From NCBI GenBank assembly GCA_013695975.1, contig JACCZL010000023.1:1-23648 (forward strand): a stretch of 23,648 bases of DNA, given 5' to 3'. Every line of letters starts with the position of its first letter. The stretch's first letter is position 1. Position numbers and translations under genes: made by a program. Source of the DNA: Chloroflexota bacterium. Lineage in GTDB: Bacteria > Chloroflexota > UBA6077 > JACCZL01. The notes beneath the pieces were generated by a model. The model made no database searches and had not been told where the DNA came from. It worked only from the letters and a program-made list of their open reading frames with translations. Shown here piece after piece: positions 7,289 through 15,766 of the stretch.

Positions 7289-8086
7289 ATGCGACCCAAC
7301 ACGACCAAGCGTCTGCTGAAGGACGGCAAGCCCGCCGTCGGGACCTGGCTCAACCTGGGCAGTCCGCTGGCCGCCGAGTGGCTCGGCCACGTCGGGTGGG
7401 ACTGGTTGAACATCGATCAGGAGCACGGGGCGATCGACGCGAGTTTAACCCAGTCGCTCCTCCAGGCGATTAGCACCACCGACGCGACCCCGCTGGTCCG
7501 AGTCCCCTGGGCGGACCCCCAGGCCATCAAGCGGGCCCTCGACGCCGGCGCCTACGGCCTGTTCATCCCCACGGTCGAGTCGCGCGACCAGGCCGAGATG
7601 TGCGTCCAGGCGATGAAGTATCCGCCGCTCGGCAAGCGCGGCCTCGGCGGCTCGCGACGGCAGCTTTACGGCGGTGCCGATTATGTCGAGCACGCCAATG
7701 ACGAGATCCTGGTCATTCTGATGATCGAGACGGCCGAGGGAGTCAAGAACGCTCGCGAGATCCTGGCGGTGGAGGGCGTCGACGCCTGCTTCGTCGGGCC
7801 GAACGACCTGTCGGCCTCGCTCGGACTCAAGCCGAGCCTGAATCCCGACGACACTCGCTACGACGAGGCCCTGACGACGATCTTCGATGCCTGCAAGCAG
7901 AACGGGGTCGCGCCCGGGCTGCACACCCCCAGCGGCGAGGCGGCCACGCGGCGGATCGAGCAGGGCTGGCAGTTGATCGCCGTCTCCGGCGACGGCGGCC
8001 TGATGGCGGCCGCCGCCCAGCGCGAGCTGCAGGCGATTCGTCGCCCGGTCGAGCCCGAGGCGATTGCCGCCCAGCCGGCATACTGA
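7289..8086 (+). CDS. HpcH/HpaI-family class II aldolase
   Basis: This 265-residue protein is a metal-dependent pyruvate aldolase of the HpcH/HpaI family, usual length about 250-260. Motifs: WLNIDQEHG with His46 as the likely base, Arg71 in LVRVPW, metal ligand Glu147 in MIETAEGVKN and Asp173 in VGPNDLSASLG. Relatives cleave 4-hydroxy-2-oxoheptanedioate or 2-keto-3-deoxy-L-rhamnonate to pyruvate and an aldehyde; sequence alone does not tell which. It begins with a strong ribosome binding site and is divergent from aconitase X, so both could belong to one catabolic route, but nothing else in the window proves that. It stands alone on the plus strand and ends before a long inverted repeat. Confidence 0.9.
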   Translation: MRPNTTKRLLKDGKPAVGTWLNLGSPLAAEWLGHVGWDWLNIDQEHGAIDASLTQSLLQAISTTDATPLVRVPWADPQAIKRALDAGAYGLFIPTVESRDQAEMCVQAMKYPPLGKRGLGGSRRQLYGGADYVEHANDEILVILMIETAEGVKNAREILAVEGVDACFVGPNDLSASLGLKPSLNPDDTRYDEALTTIFDACKQNGVAPGLHTPSGEAATRRIEQGWQLIAVSGDGGLMAAAAQRELQAIRRPVEPEAIAAQPAY

Positions 8087-8130
8087 CCCGCCGACAACGC
8101 GAACGGGGATGATCCATCGGCCACGAGAAA

Positions 8131-8227
8131 CCGGCCCCAAGGTGATCATCCGGGCCCCAAGATGCTCAAGGTGCTCATCGTTGTGCGCACGAGCATCTTC
8201 GCGCTCCGGATGATCACCTTGGTCCGG
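8131..8227. repeat. Long inverted repeat between convergent genes
   Basis: The arm CCAAGGTGATCATCCGG (8137-8153) is matched perfectly by its reverse complement at 8206-8222, 17 of 17 bases. Just inside, AAGATGCTC (8159-8167) pairs with GAGCATCTT (8191-8199); just outside, CCGG at 8131-8134 pairs with 8224-8227 allowing a bulge. The whole can fold into a hairpin of about 97 bases. It lies between the aldolase stop and the peptidase stop and could end both transcripts, but no T-run follows on either strand, so a small repeat element is as likely. Confidence 0.8.
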
Positions 8228-8240
8228 CGAAGACTCCCGG

Positions 8241-9449
8241 CTATGGCAGCTCGCGCTCGGTCCACTCCAGCGGGTCGACGTTTGCCCCGCCGACCCACAG
8301 CTCCCAGTGGAGGTGCGGGCCTGTCGATAGGCCGGTGCTCCCGACCTTCGCGATCGGCTGCCCCCGTTCGACCGTCTGGTCGGGTTGGACGTCGACTGCC
8401 GACAGGTGGGCGTAGGTGGTGAACACCCCCAGCCCGTGGTCAAGCACCACCACCCTGCCGCGCAGCCGCACCTCGTCGATGAGGGCAACCCGGCCTCGAG
8501 CCGGCGCCAGAACTGGCTGCCCGGCTGGCGCGGCAAAGTCAGCGCCGGCGTGCGCGCCGACCACCGGGCCCCCGTTGTAGGACCGTCGTGCCCCGAATTC
8601 AGTGATCAGCGGTCCTTCGACCGGCATCAGGAAACGCCCCTCCCAGAGCCGCGGCTGGCTGATCCTCTGGTAAGTCGGCGCGAGCCGCCGATCCTCCTCA
8701 GCTCGAATCTCGGGGCCGAGTAGGGGCAAGAGGGCGGCCGAGACGTCGACGGCGTCGACTGGCGCGTCATCGGCCGCAACCTCCAGCGTGAGCTGCTGCT
8801 CGGCGCGATTTCCGAGCCGATCGGCGCCGGCGAGGACCAGCGCGAGCGTCGTCGCCGGCGCCTCCGGCGAGAACCCCACGATCGCCCAGCCGTAGCCCTC
8901 ACCGGGTTGGATGGCCAGCGGTGTGCCGCCAAGCTGTGCTTCGATAGCGGCCGGTTCATCGGGTCGCACCCGCAGCAGCCAGGTCGACCCGGCCCGGGCC
9001 CGCTCGGGCCGCGACTCGAGCCTGAGCTGGGGCGGGGTATTGTCGGAGCGCACGGAGACCATCGCACTGGCGCGGTTTCGCCGCCAGGACCGGTCTTCCG
9101 CCGACACGATCACCTGATGCTCGCCATCTGGCAGCGTCGACGTATCCACGAGGAGCGCGCCGCTGGGCTCGATCGGCTGGCCGTCGACCTGGGCCTCGAC
9201 CGGCCCCGCCCGATCGCTCGGCCCAACGCGGACCCCGATCTGGACCGATCCTCGCACCACGTCGGGCGGCGCGACCAGGGTCACCGTCGGCGGCGTCGCG
9301 TTGGTGAGCCACCAGTAGCCGTATTCGAGGCCGCCGGTCGCCCAGCCGATGCCGAGCGCCAAGACCAGTGCCAGGAGGGAGACAACTAGGGCTGTCTTCC
9401 CCCCGCGTCCTCGCCGAGCGTCATCTCCTCGTCCAGGCCGATGCCCCAC
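8241..9449 (-). CDS. Membrane-anchored M23 peptidase (LytM-like) with Ig-like region
   Basis: From the GTG at 9449 the protein has 402 residues: a basic N-terminus, one membrane helix (TALVVSLLALVLALGIGWA, about 19-37), a beta-rich extracytoplasmic region of roughly 230 residues that reads like one or two Ig-like domains (TPPTVTLVAPP; DNTPPQLRLESRP), then a peptidase M23 domain. Zinc and catalytic residues are present: His300 and Asp304 (HAGAD), His348 (YAHL), His379-x-His381 (HLHW). Such enzymes cut or regulate cutting of peptidoglycan cross-bridges outside the membrane. GGAG lies six bases before this GTG; an ATG at 9479 is an alternative. Either start overlaps the Lrp-like gene (64 or 94 bases), implying coupled translation. 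Confidence 0.88.
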   Translation of the reverse strand: MGHRPGRGDDARRGRGGKTALVVSLLALVLALGIGWATGGLEYGYWWLTNATPPTVTLVAPPDVVRGSVQIGVRVGPSDRAGPVEAQVDGQPIEPSGALLVDTSTLPDGEHQVIVSAEDRSWRRNRASAMVSVRSDNTPPQLRLESRPERARAGSTWLLRVRPDEPAAIEAQLGGTPLAIQPGEGYGWAIVGFSPEAPATTLALVLAGADRLGNRAEQQLTLEVAADDAPVDAVDVSAALLPLLGPEIRAEEDRRLAPTYQRISQPRLWEGRFLMPVEGPLITEFGARRSYNGGPVVGAHAGADFAAPAGQPVLAPARGRVALIDEVRLRGRVVVLDHGLGVFTTYAHLSAVDVQPDQTVERGQPIAKVGSTGLSTGPHLHWELWVGGANVDPLEWTERELP

Positions 9450-9706
9450 ATCCGCTCCAGGTCGCGACGGGAATAGCATTGAAACGCCATCAGCGTGGTG
9501 GTCTTCATGATGCCCGGCACACGCGCCAGCTTGCGCGGCACGACGTCCGCCATCCGCTCGTATTCCCGCACGCGCACAATGGCGACCAGATCGTAGTCGC
9601 CGGCCACGGAGTAGACTTCCTGGACCTCCTCGAGCTCCAGCAGCGCCTCAGCCGTCTCCGGAATCTTGCGGCGTTCGGCATGGATCAGCACCACGGCAGC
9701 GATCAC
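9386..9706 (-). CDS. Stand-alone Lrp/AsnC ligand-binding (RAM) domain protein
   Basis: With a GTG start at 9706 this is a 106-residue single-domain protein. AVVLIHAERRKIPETAEAL, then EVQEVYSVAGDYDLVAIVRV and the end with PGIMKTTTLMAF are the alpha-beta sandwich of Lrp/AsnC effector domains. There is no helix-turn-helix, so it is not a DNA-binding regulator on its own. Such proteins bind amino acids and form ring-like oligomers. The longer reading to 9745 adds a Gly-rich tail containing the likely -10 box (9716-9721), so I prefer the GTG. It overlaps the start of the M23 peptidase gene. Its partner is unknown. Confidence 0.82.
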   Translation of the reverse strand: MIAAVVLIHAERRKIPETAEALLELEEVQEVYSVAGDYDLVAIVRVREYERMADVVPRKLARVPGIMKTTTLMAFQCYSRRDLERMWGIGLDEEMTLGEDAGGRQP

Positions 9707-9715
9707 AGCGGAGCC

Positions 9716-9724
9716 ATTGTAGCA
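9716..9724 (-). promoter_or_regulatory. Extended -10 element close to the Lrp-like start
   Basis: The minus strand reads TGCTACAAT, an extended -10, with only nine bases between its end and the GTG at 9706. The transcript would have a leader of only two or three bases, that is, it would be nearly leaderless; no ribosome binding site is seen. Confidence 0.4.
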
Positions 9725-9745
9725 TGCGCGACCGCCGCCGCCCAT

Positions 9746-9775
9746 TTGTCCGCCTCGATCCGGCCATGCTAGGAT
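9746..9775 (+). promoter_or_regulatory. Candidate promoter of the riboflavin operon
   Basis: TTGTCC (9746-9751) and TAGGAT (9770-9775) are 18 bases apart. The ATG of ribD is at 9804, so the leader is only about 20 bases and cannot hold an FMN riboswitch. GGCGGAAGA lies before the start as a modest ribosome binding site. Confidence 0.45.
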
Positions 9776-9803
9776 CGCGCGAGAACAGGGCGGCGGAAGA
9801 ACG

Positions 9804-10649
9804 ATGGACTACATGGCACGGGCGCTCCACCTGGCAGCACGAGCGCTGGGACGGAGTAGCCCAAACCCCGCCGTCGGGGCCGTGCTCGTCAAGGATGGCC
9901 GAGTCGTCGGCGAGGGCTCGACTCAACCGCCCGGTCAGGCCCACGCCGAGGTCGTCGCGCTCACCCAGGCCGGTCTGGAGGCTCATGGGGCCACCATGTA
10001 CGTCACCCTCGAGCCGTGTCCGCATCATGGACGCACGCCACCGTGCGTCGACGCGATCGTCGCCGCCGGGGTGGCCGACGTTCAGATCGCCACGATCGAC
10101 CCGAGCCCCTGGGTCAGTGGGGCGGGGCGGGCGGCCCTCGCGCGGGCCGGCGTTCGGACGACGGTCGGGCTCTTCGAGACCGAGGCACGCCGCCTGAACG
10201 AAGGCTACATCCACTGGGTCGAACGAGGCCGTCCACTGGTAACGGCGCTCTGGGCGATGAGTCTTGGCGGCCTGGTCGCCGGACCACCCCAGAAGGGCCT
10301 CGGCGTGGCCGCGCGGACCGAATGGGAGCGCCTTCGGTCCCGCGCGGATCGCGTGTCCGACGGCCTCGCGGCGTTCCCGTCCGACGAGCACTCGCTCCTA
10401 AGTCTCGGCAAGATCGGCGTGACCTCACTGCTGGTCGAATGTAGCCCGGCCGATCTGCCGCTCGTGCTCGCGGCCGACGTCCTGGACAAGGTCGTCATCT
10501 TCCTGACTCCGCACCTCGGCGGAGCGCCGCTGGCCCGGCCGACCGACCCGTTTGCATCGATCGTGCCGTTGCACCGACTCGAATTCGAGCGCCTCGGCGA
10601 CGACTTGATGGTCGTAGGCTACACTCGGGCATGTTCACCGGCATCGTAG
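9804..10649 (+). CDS. ribD: RibD: riboflavin deaminase with degenerate reductase half
   Basis: The N-terminal domain (1-140) is a complete diaminohydroxyphosphoribosylaminopyrimidine deaminase: zinc ligands His47 and Cys72/Cys81, with catalytic Glu49 in HAE and PCPHHGRTPPC. The C-terminal reductase half is short and altered. It begins RPLVTALWAMSLGGLVA, where SLDG is normal, and lacks the NADPH-binding block with GTV and the following P-rich strand; EGG near the end is ECS (212-214). Total length is 281 against about 360 usually. So the deaminase step should work but the reductase step probably does not. First gene of ribD-ribE-ribBA-ribH; its end overlaps ribE by 19 bases. No frameshift is evident, since one open frame covers it. 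Confidence 0.9.
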   Translation: MDYMARALHLAARALGRSSPNPAVGAVLVKDGRVVGEGSTQPPGQAHAEVVALTQAGLEAHGATMYVTLEPCPHHGRTPPCVDAIVAAGVADVQIATIDPSPWVSGAGRAALARAGVRTTVGLFETEARRLNEGYIHWVERGRPLVTALWAMSLGGLVAGPPQKGLGVAARTEWERLRSRADRVSDGLAAFPSDEHSLLSLGKIGVTSLLVECSPADLPLVLAADVLDKVVIFLTPHLGGAPLARPTDPFASIVPLHRLEFERLGDDLMVVGYTRACSPAS

Positions 10650-11219
10650 AGGAAATCGGGCAGATCCGCGATCTGGTCGTCGCCGACGAGGGGGCGCATC
10701 TGCTGATCGGCGCGCAGCTTGTGGTGGAAGGCTTGTCGCTCGGACACAGCGTGGCCGTCGACGGCGTCTGCCTGACGGTTACCGACCTGACCGCCGACGG
10801 GTTCAGGGTCGGCCTTTCCCCAGAGACGCAACAGCGAACGAACCTGGGCGAGCGTCGGGTCGGCGATTGGCTCAACCTCGAGCGCTCGGTCCTGGCCGGT
10901 GGGCGTCTCGGCGGCCACTACGTCCAGGGGCACGTCGACGGGATCGGGCGGATTGCCGACACGCGACCAGAGGGCGATTCACTGCGGATGTGGTTCAGTG
11001 GTCCGCCCGATCTGATGCGCTACATCGTCGTAAAGGGGTACATTGCTATAGACGGCATCAGCCTGACGGTGACCGAGCGGGCCGAGGATCGCTTCGGCGT
11101 TGCGCTCGTTGCCTACACCCGGGACGCTGTGTCGCTCCCAAAGAAGCCACTCGGGGCGAGCGTCAATCTCGAGGTAGACGTGATCGCCAAGTACGTCGAA
11201 AGTTTGCTGGAGGCCCGAG

Positions 11220-11242
<23 letters not shown>
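10631..11242 (+). CDS. ribE: Riboflavin synthase alpha chain
   Basis: This 203-residue protein begins MFTGIVEEIG, the invariant start of riboflavin synthase, and has two tandem lumazine-binding barrels (about 1-92 and 97-190), marked by DGVCLTVT and DGISLTVT. It dismutates two molecules of 6,7-dimethyl-8-ribityllumazine into riboflavin and the pyrimidine precursor, working with RibH. Length is normal. It overlaps ribD upstream by 19 bases and ribBA downstream by 23, so the operon is translationally coupled. Confidence 0.96.
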
Positions 11243-12491
<1,249 letters not shown>

Positions 12492-12579
12492 GCCCGTGCC
12501 GTCCCGGCCGACCAGCTACGGCGCCGACGCGGCGACCGCGCAACCACATCGGTCAGGGTCGCATGCGGTCAGCCTGACG

Positions 12580-13059
12580 ATGGGCCGCGAGCTCGAGGGC
12601 AGGCTGGTCGGCGCGGGGCTGCGGGTCGCGATCGTCGTGTCGCGGTTCAACGAGCTGGTCACGCGCCAGTTGCTCGACGGGGCTCGCCGCGGACTCGAGC
12701 GCCACGGAGTCTCGCCGGACGGCGTCGACGTCGCCTGGGTCCCCGGCGCCTTCGAGATCCCGCTGGTCGCCCAACGGATGGCGGCGAGCGGGGCCTATGG
12801 CGCGGTGATCTGCCTCGGCGCGGTGATTCGCGGCGCCACCAGCCACTTCGAACATGTCGCCGGCGGCGTCAGCTCGGGCGTCGCGCGAGTCGCCCTCGAC
12901 ACGGGCGTTCCGACCATCTTCGGGGTCCTCACGACCGACACGGTCGAGCAGGCCCTCGACCGGGCCGGGCTCAAGGCCGGCAACAAGGGCTACGAAGCGG
13001 CTGTCAGCGCGATCGAGATGACCAACTTGCTGGCGCAGCTCGACGAAGCCCGGGGCTAG
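12580..13059 (+). CDS. ribH: 6,7-dimethyl-8-ribityllumazine synthase
   Basis: This 159-residue protein begins MGRELEGRLVGAGLRVAIVVSRFNE in the usual RibH manner, has the WVPGAFEIPL segment (53-62), and the RGATSHFEHV segment with His89 as the catalytic residue. It condenses the RibA/D product with dihydroxybutanone phosphate and forms a 60-subunit shell in many bacteria. It closes the rib operon, 88 bases after ribBA. No good ribosome binding site precedes the ATG; an in-frame GTG at 12496 would add 28 residues and cannot be excluded. Its stop codon overlaps that of plsY in the palindrome CTAG (13056-13059). Confidence 0.94.
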   Translation: MGRELEGRLVGAGLRVAIVVSRFNELVTRQLLDGARRGLERHGVSPDGVDVAWVPGAFEIPLVAQRMAASGAYGAVICLGAVIRGATSHFEHVAGGVSSGVARVALDTGVPTIFGVLTTDTVEQALDRAGLKAGNKGYEAAVSAIEMTNLLAQLDEARG

Positions 13060-13670
13060 GCTTTCTCGCCCAGCTTTCGTTCGGTGCCGCTGAGGATGCG
13101 CTCGATATTGTCGCGGTGGCTCAGTACCAGGAACAGCGGGACCAGCAGGCCATAGGCGAGATAGGCTGGCCCCTGACCCGCCGACACGGCGAACGCGATG
13201 AGGCTCAGGCCGCCCGCGAGCGCCCCGATCATCGACCCGAGCGAGACGTAGCGCGTCGCGGCCACGGTCATCGATCCGAAGATCACGGACAGCAGCGCGG
13301 CTTGTGGCCAGAGGACCGCGAGACCGCCCATGGCGGTAACCACGCCGCGCCCTCCGCGCCAGCCAAGGAAGGGGGAGAAGCTGTGTCCGAGCACCGCCGC
13401 GGCGTTCGCGACGACCTGCGGCCAGGGCGCACCATCCGAGAGCATGCGAGCGACCAGCACAGCCGCCACGCCCTTCGCAAAATCCCCGGCGAACACCAGC
13501 ATGGCCGCTCGGGGGCCGAGTGTCCGCAGGACGTTGGTGGCCCCGGTCCGCCGACTCCCGTGGGTCGTTAGATCAACCCCGTGCGCCCGCGCGACCAAGG
13601 CCCCCGTCGGAATCGCGCCCAGGGAATAGCCCAGGATGAGTGAGAGCGCCATCGCAGGCACAGCTTCCAT
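13056..13670 (-). CDS. plsY: PlsY, acyl-phosphate:glycerol-3-phosphate acyltransferase
   Basis: This 204-residue integral membrane enzyme puts the first acyl chain on glycerol 3-phosphate. The three family motifs are present: SRRTGATNVLR (39-49), GHSFSPFLGWRGGRGV (95-110) and HRDNIERILSGTERK near the end. Several hydrophobic helices separate them. I chose the ATG at 13670, preceded by GGGGAGTGG; the longer reading to 13889 is Arg/Pro rich and overlaps gpsA. It is divergent from gpsA, which supplies its glycerol 3-phosphate substrate. Convergent with ribH, with overlapping stop codons. Confidence 0.93.
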   Translation of the reverse strand: MEAVPAMALSLILGYSLGAIPTGALVARAHGVDLTTHGSRRTGATNVLRTLGPRAAMLVFAGDFAKGVAAVLVARMLSDGAPWPQVVANAAAVLGHSFSPFLGWRGGRGVVTAMGGLAVLWPQAALLSVIFGSMTVAATRYVSLGSMIGALAGGLSLIAFAVSAGQGPAYLAYGLLVPLFLVLSHRDNIERILSGTERKLGEKA

Positions 13671-13739
13671 CCGGCGCCACTCCCCAGAGGACCGAGACTT
13701 TGCTCCGCCAGCCCTCGCCGGCCCTGTCCATGGGCGGGC

Positions 13740-13745
13740 ATTATA
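13740..13745 (-). promoter_or_regulatory. -10 element upstream of plsY
   Basis: The minus strand has a perfect TATAAT here, about 70 bases before the plsY ATG. The -35 is not clear. The rest of the 178-base gap between plsY and gpsA shows no other feature I can support; TATAAC on the plus strand of the same spot could serve gpsA. Confidence 0.4.
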
Positions 13746-13848
13746 ACCCACGCATGAGACGATCCCGATCGGTCCCCTCGCTCCAGCTCTCGCGGGCCGC
13801 CCCGCCCGCGTCCGGCGTCGTCCTCGCCTCCCGCGCACCGGGCGTCGC

Positions 13849-14850
13849 ATGAGCGTCATCGCCGTCCTCAACGCCGGCGGCTGGGGCACCGCCCTGAGTG
13901 TGCTCCTTGCCCGCGCCGGTCACCAGGTGTGGTTGTGGGCACGACGGCCCGAGCTGGCCGCCGCGATCACGATCACCCGCGAGAACGCGGCTTATTTGCC
14001 CGGCGTGCGGCTTCCCGAGCAGGTCAGCTCGACCGCGGATCTCGACGCCGCGATGGCCGGCTGCGACGTTGCCGTCCTCGCCCCGATCTCGGCTGGGATG
14101 CGGACACTCGCCAAGCGACTGGCCCCGCTCCTCCCGAGCGACGCACTGGTCGTACACGGCACGAAGGGGCTCGAGCTCCCCACGCTGCTGCGGATGTCCC
14201 AGGTCCTGGAGGCTGAGCTCGGTGCAGGCCAGGCGGGCCGTGTCGCGGCGCTCTCCGGCCCAACCCATGCCGAAGAAGTGGGTCGCGGGGTTCCGACTGC
14301 CGCCGTCGTCGCCGCCGCTGACCCATCGGTGGCTCAGGCCCTCCAGGCCGTGCTCAACGGCCCATCGTTCCGCGTATACACCAACCGCGATCTCGTCGGC
14401 GTCGAGCTGTGCGCCTCGCTCAAGAACGTGGTCGCCCTCGCGGCCGGCATGAGCGACGGCATCGGCGGTGGCGACAACGCGAAGGCGGCGCTCCTGACGC
14501 GCAGCCTGGCCGAACTAGGCCGACTCGTCGTGGCGGCCGGTGGTCAAGCGGAAACCGTGGCTGGCCTGGCCGGGATCGGCGACCTGGTGGCCACCTGCAC
14601 CAGCCGCCACAGTCGCAACCGACGGGCCGGCGAGCAGATCGGTCGCGGGCAGACCCTGGACGAGATCCTCCGCGACAGCCGGCAGGTCGTCGAAGGGGCG
14701 CCAGCGACACGGGCGGCGCTCGCGCTGGCGGAGCGGTGGGGCGTCCGGATGCCGATCGTGGAGCAGGTTTACGCCGTGCTCTTCGAAGGCCGCGGCCCAC
14801 TCCAGGCGCTCGACGAGCTGATGGCCCGCGACCCAACCGGCGAACGCTGA
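13849..14850 (+). CDS. gpsA: NAD(P)-dependent glycerol-3-phosphate dehydrogenase
   Basis: This 333-residue enzyme reduces dihydroxyacetone phosphate to glycerol 3-phosphate for phospholipids. The N-terminal Rossmann loop reads LNAGGWGTAL, with Asn in place of the first Gly of the usual GAGxWGTAL. Further family motifs: HGTKGLE, LSGPTHAEEV, CASLKNVVALAAGMSDGI with the catalytic Lys, and GLAGIGDLVATCTS followed by SRNRRAG. Length is typical. It faces away from plsY, the next enzyme of the same pathway. The start is ATG, with little ribosome binding site visible. Confidence 0.95.
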   Translation: MSVIAVLNAGGWGTALSVLLARAGHQVWLWARRPELAAAITITRENAAYLPGVRLPEQVSSTADLDAAMAGCDVAVLAPISAGMRTLAKRLAPLLPSDALVVHGTKGLELPTLLRMSQVLEAELGAGQAGRVAALSGPTHAEEVGRGVPTAAVVAAADPSVAQALQAVLNGPSFRVYTNRDLVGVELCASLKNVVALAAGMSDGIGGGDNAKAALLTRSLAELGRLVVAAGGQAETVAGLAGIGDLVATCTSRHSRNRRAGEQIGRGQTLDEILRDSRQVVEGAPATRAALALAERWGVRMPIVEQVYAVLFEGRGPLQALDELMARDPTGER

Positions 14851-14854
14851 GCGC

Positions 14855-14863
14855 TGCTACAAT
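14855..14863 (+). promoter_or_regulatory. Extended -10 element of the NYN gene
   Basis: TGCTACAAT is an extended -10 of the same sequence as the one at 9716-9724. It begins five bases after the gpsA stop and lies 39 bases before the ATG at 14903, which has its own AGGA ribosome binding site. No good -35 is seen. Confidence 0.45.
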
Positions 14864-14902
14864 CTGTGCGCTACTCTGGCGGGACTCCTCACGAGGAATG
14901 CT

Positions 14903-15766
14903 ATGAACGAAGTCGCCGTATTCATTGATCTGGAGAATATCCGCTACTCGATGTTGAACCGCTGGCATCAGGAGCCGGACCCACTCACCTGGCGAGACAA
15001 GGCGCGCAAGTATGGCCTGATCGGCATGGCCCGGGCGTATGCCGACTTCGAGCAGCACCCTCCCCAGCTCCGCCAGCGTCTCAGCGTTGCTGGCATCGAG
15101 GCCGAGCACTATCCGGTCAAACGCTACCGCGACCGTGATGGGTCGGAGCGACTCCGCAGCATCGCCGACCTGCACATGGTCATCGACATCGTGGACACCG
15201 CCCTGGGGCGCCCCAACATCGACACCTTTCTGTTCTTTACTGGCGACGGCGACTTTATCCGAGTCGTCGCCATGCTCACGAACCGCCTTGGCAAGCGGGT
15301 GATCATCTGCGGCGTGCCCGACACTACCAGTCGCGACCTGGTCGTCGCCGCCGGCGACGAGGATCTGCTCGACGTCTCTGAGGTCGTCTCCTCGCCCGAG
15401 ATCGACGCTGCCCTGGTCGCGCGGATCGACGACTACGAGCGCTCGCTGTACGGTGGCTTCCTACCAACCCAGGGGAACCTGATCGGCTGGCTCAAGCAGC
15501 GTCTCGACCTTGGGCGCCTGCCGCACGAACAGATTGACGGCAAGGTCCTGGAATTCATTCGACAGGGCCTGCTCTATAAGCAGCTCGAAACCAGCTCTCG
15601 CGGGAAGACCCTCACCACGACCCGATTGCGGCGCGATCACCCGATGGTCCGTGACGTGCTCGGAGAACCGTGCGACGACTTCGAGGACGCCGCGGCCAAC
15701 GGTGAGCACCTGGCGGAGACCGATCAGCTCAGCGCCCCTGCCTGGCAAGCCGAGCGCCCGGATTAG
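14903..15766 (+). CDS. NYN-domain protein (PIN-like nuclease fold)
   Basis: This 287-residue protein has an N-terminal NYN domain (about 1-165), a PIN-related nuclease fold. The acidic residues expected at the metal site are present: Asp9 in VFIDLENI, Asp95 in LHMVIDIVD, and Asp115/Asp117 in FFTGDGDFIRV. The C-terminal part (about 180-260) contains YGGFLPTQGNLIGWLKQRL and could be a winged-helix or OST-HTH/LOTUS-like domain, often paired with NYN. Such proteins are thought to act on RNA. It lies just after gpsA but has its own -10, so it may be separately expressed. Its stop overlaps that of the convergent glycosyltransferase. Substrate unknown. Confidence 0.82.
   Translation: MNEVAVFIDLENIRYSMLNRWHQEPDPLTWRDKARKYGLIGMARAYADFEQHPPQLRQRLSVAGIEAEHYPVKRYRDRDGSERLRSIADLHMVIDIVDTALGRPNIDTFLFFTGDGDFIRVVAMLTNRLGKRVIICGVPDTTSRDLVVAAGDEDLLDVSEVVSSPEIDAALVARIDDYERSLYGGFLPTQGNLIGWLKQRLDLGRLPHEQIDGKVLEFIRQGLLYKQLETSSRGKTLTTTRLRRDHPMVRDVLGEPCDDFEDAAANGEHLAETDQLSAPAWQAERPD

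Noticed and set aside
9746..9803. FMN riboswitch upstream of ribD
   Set aside because: The leader is far too short and no aptamer motifs are visible.
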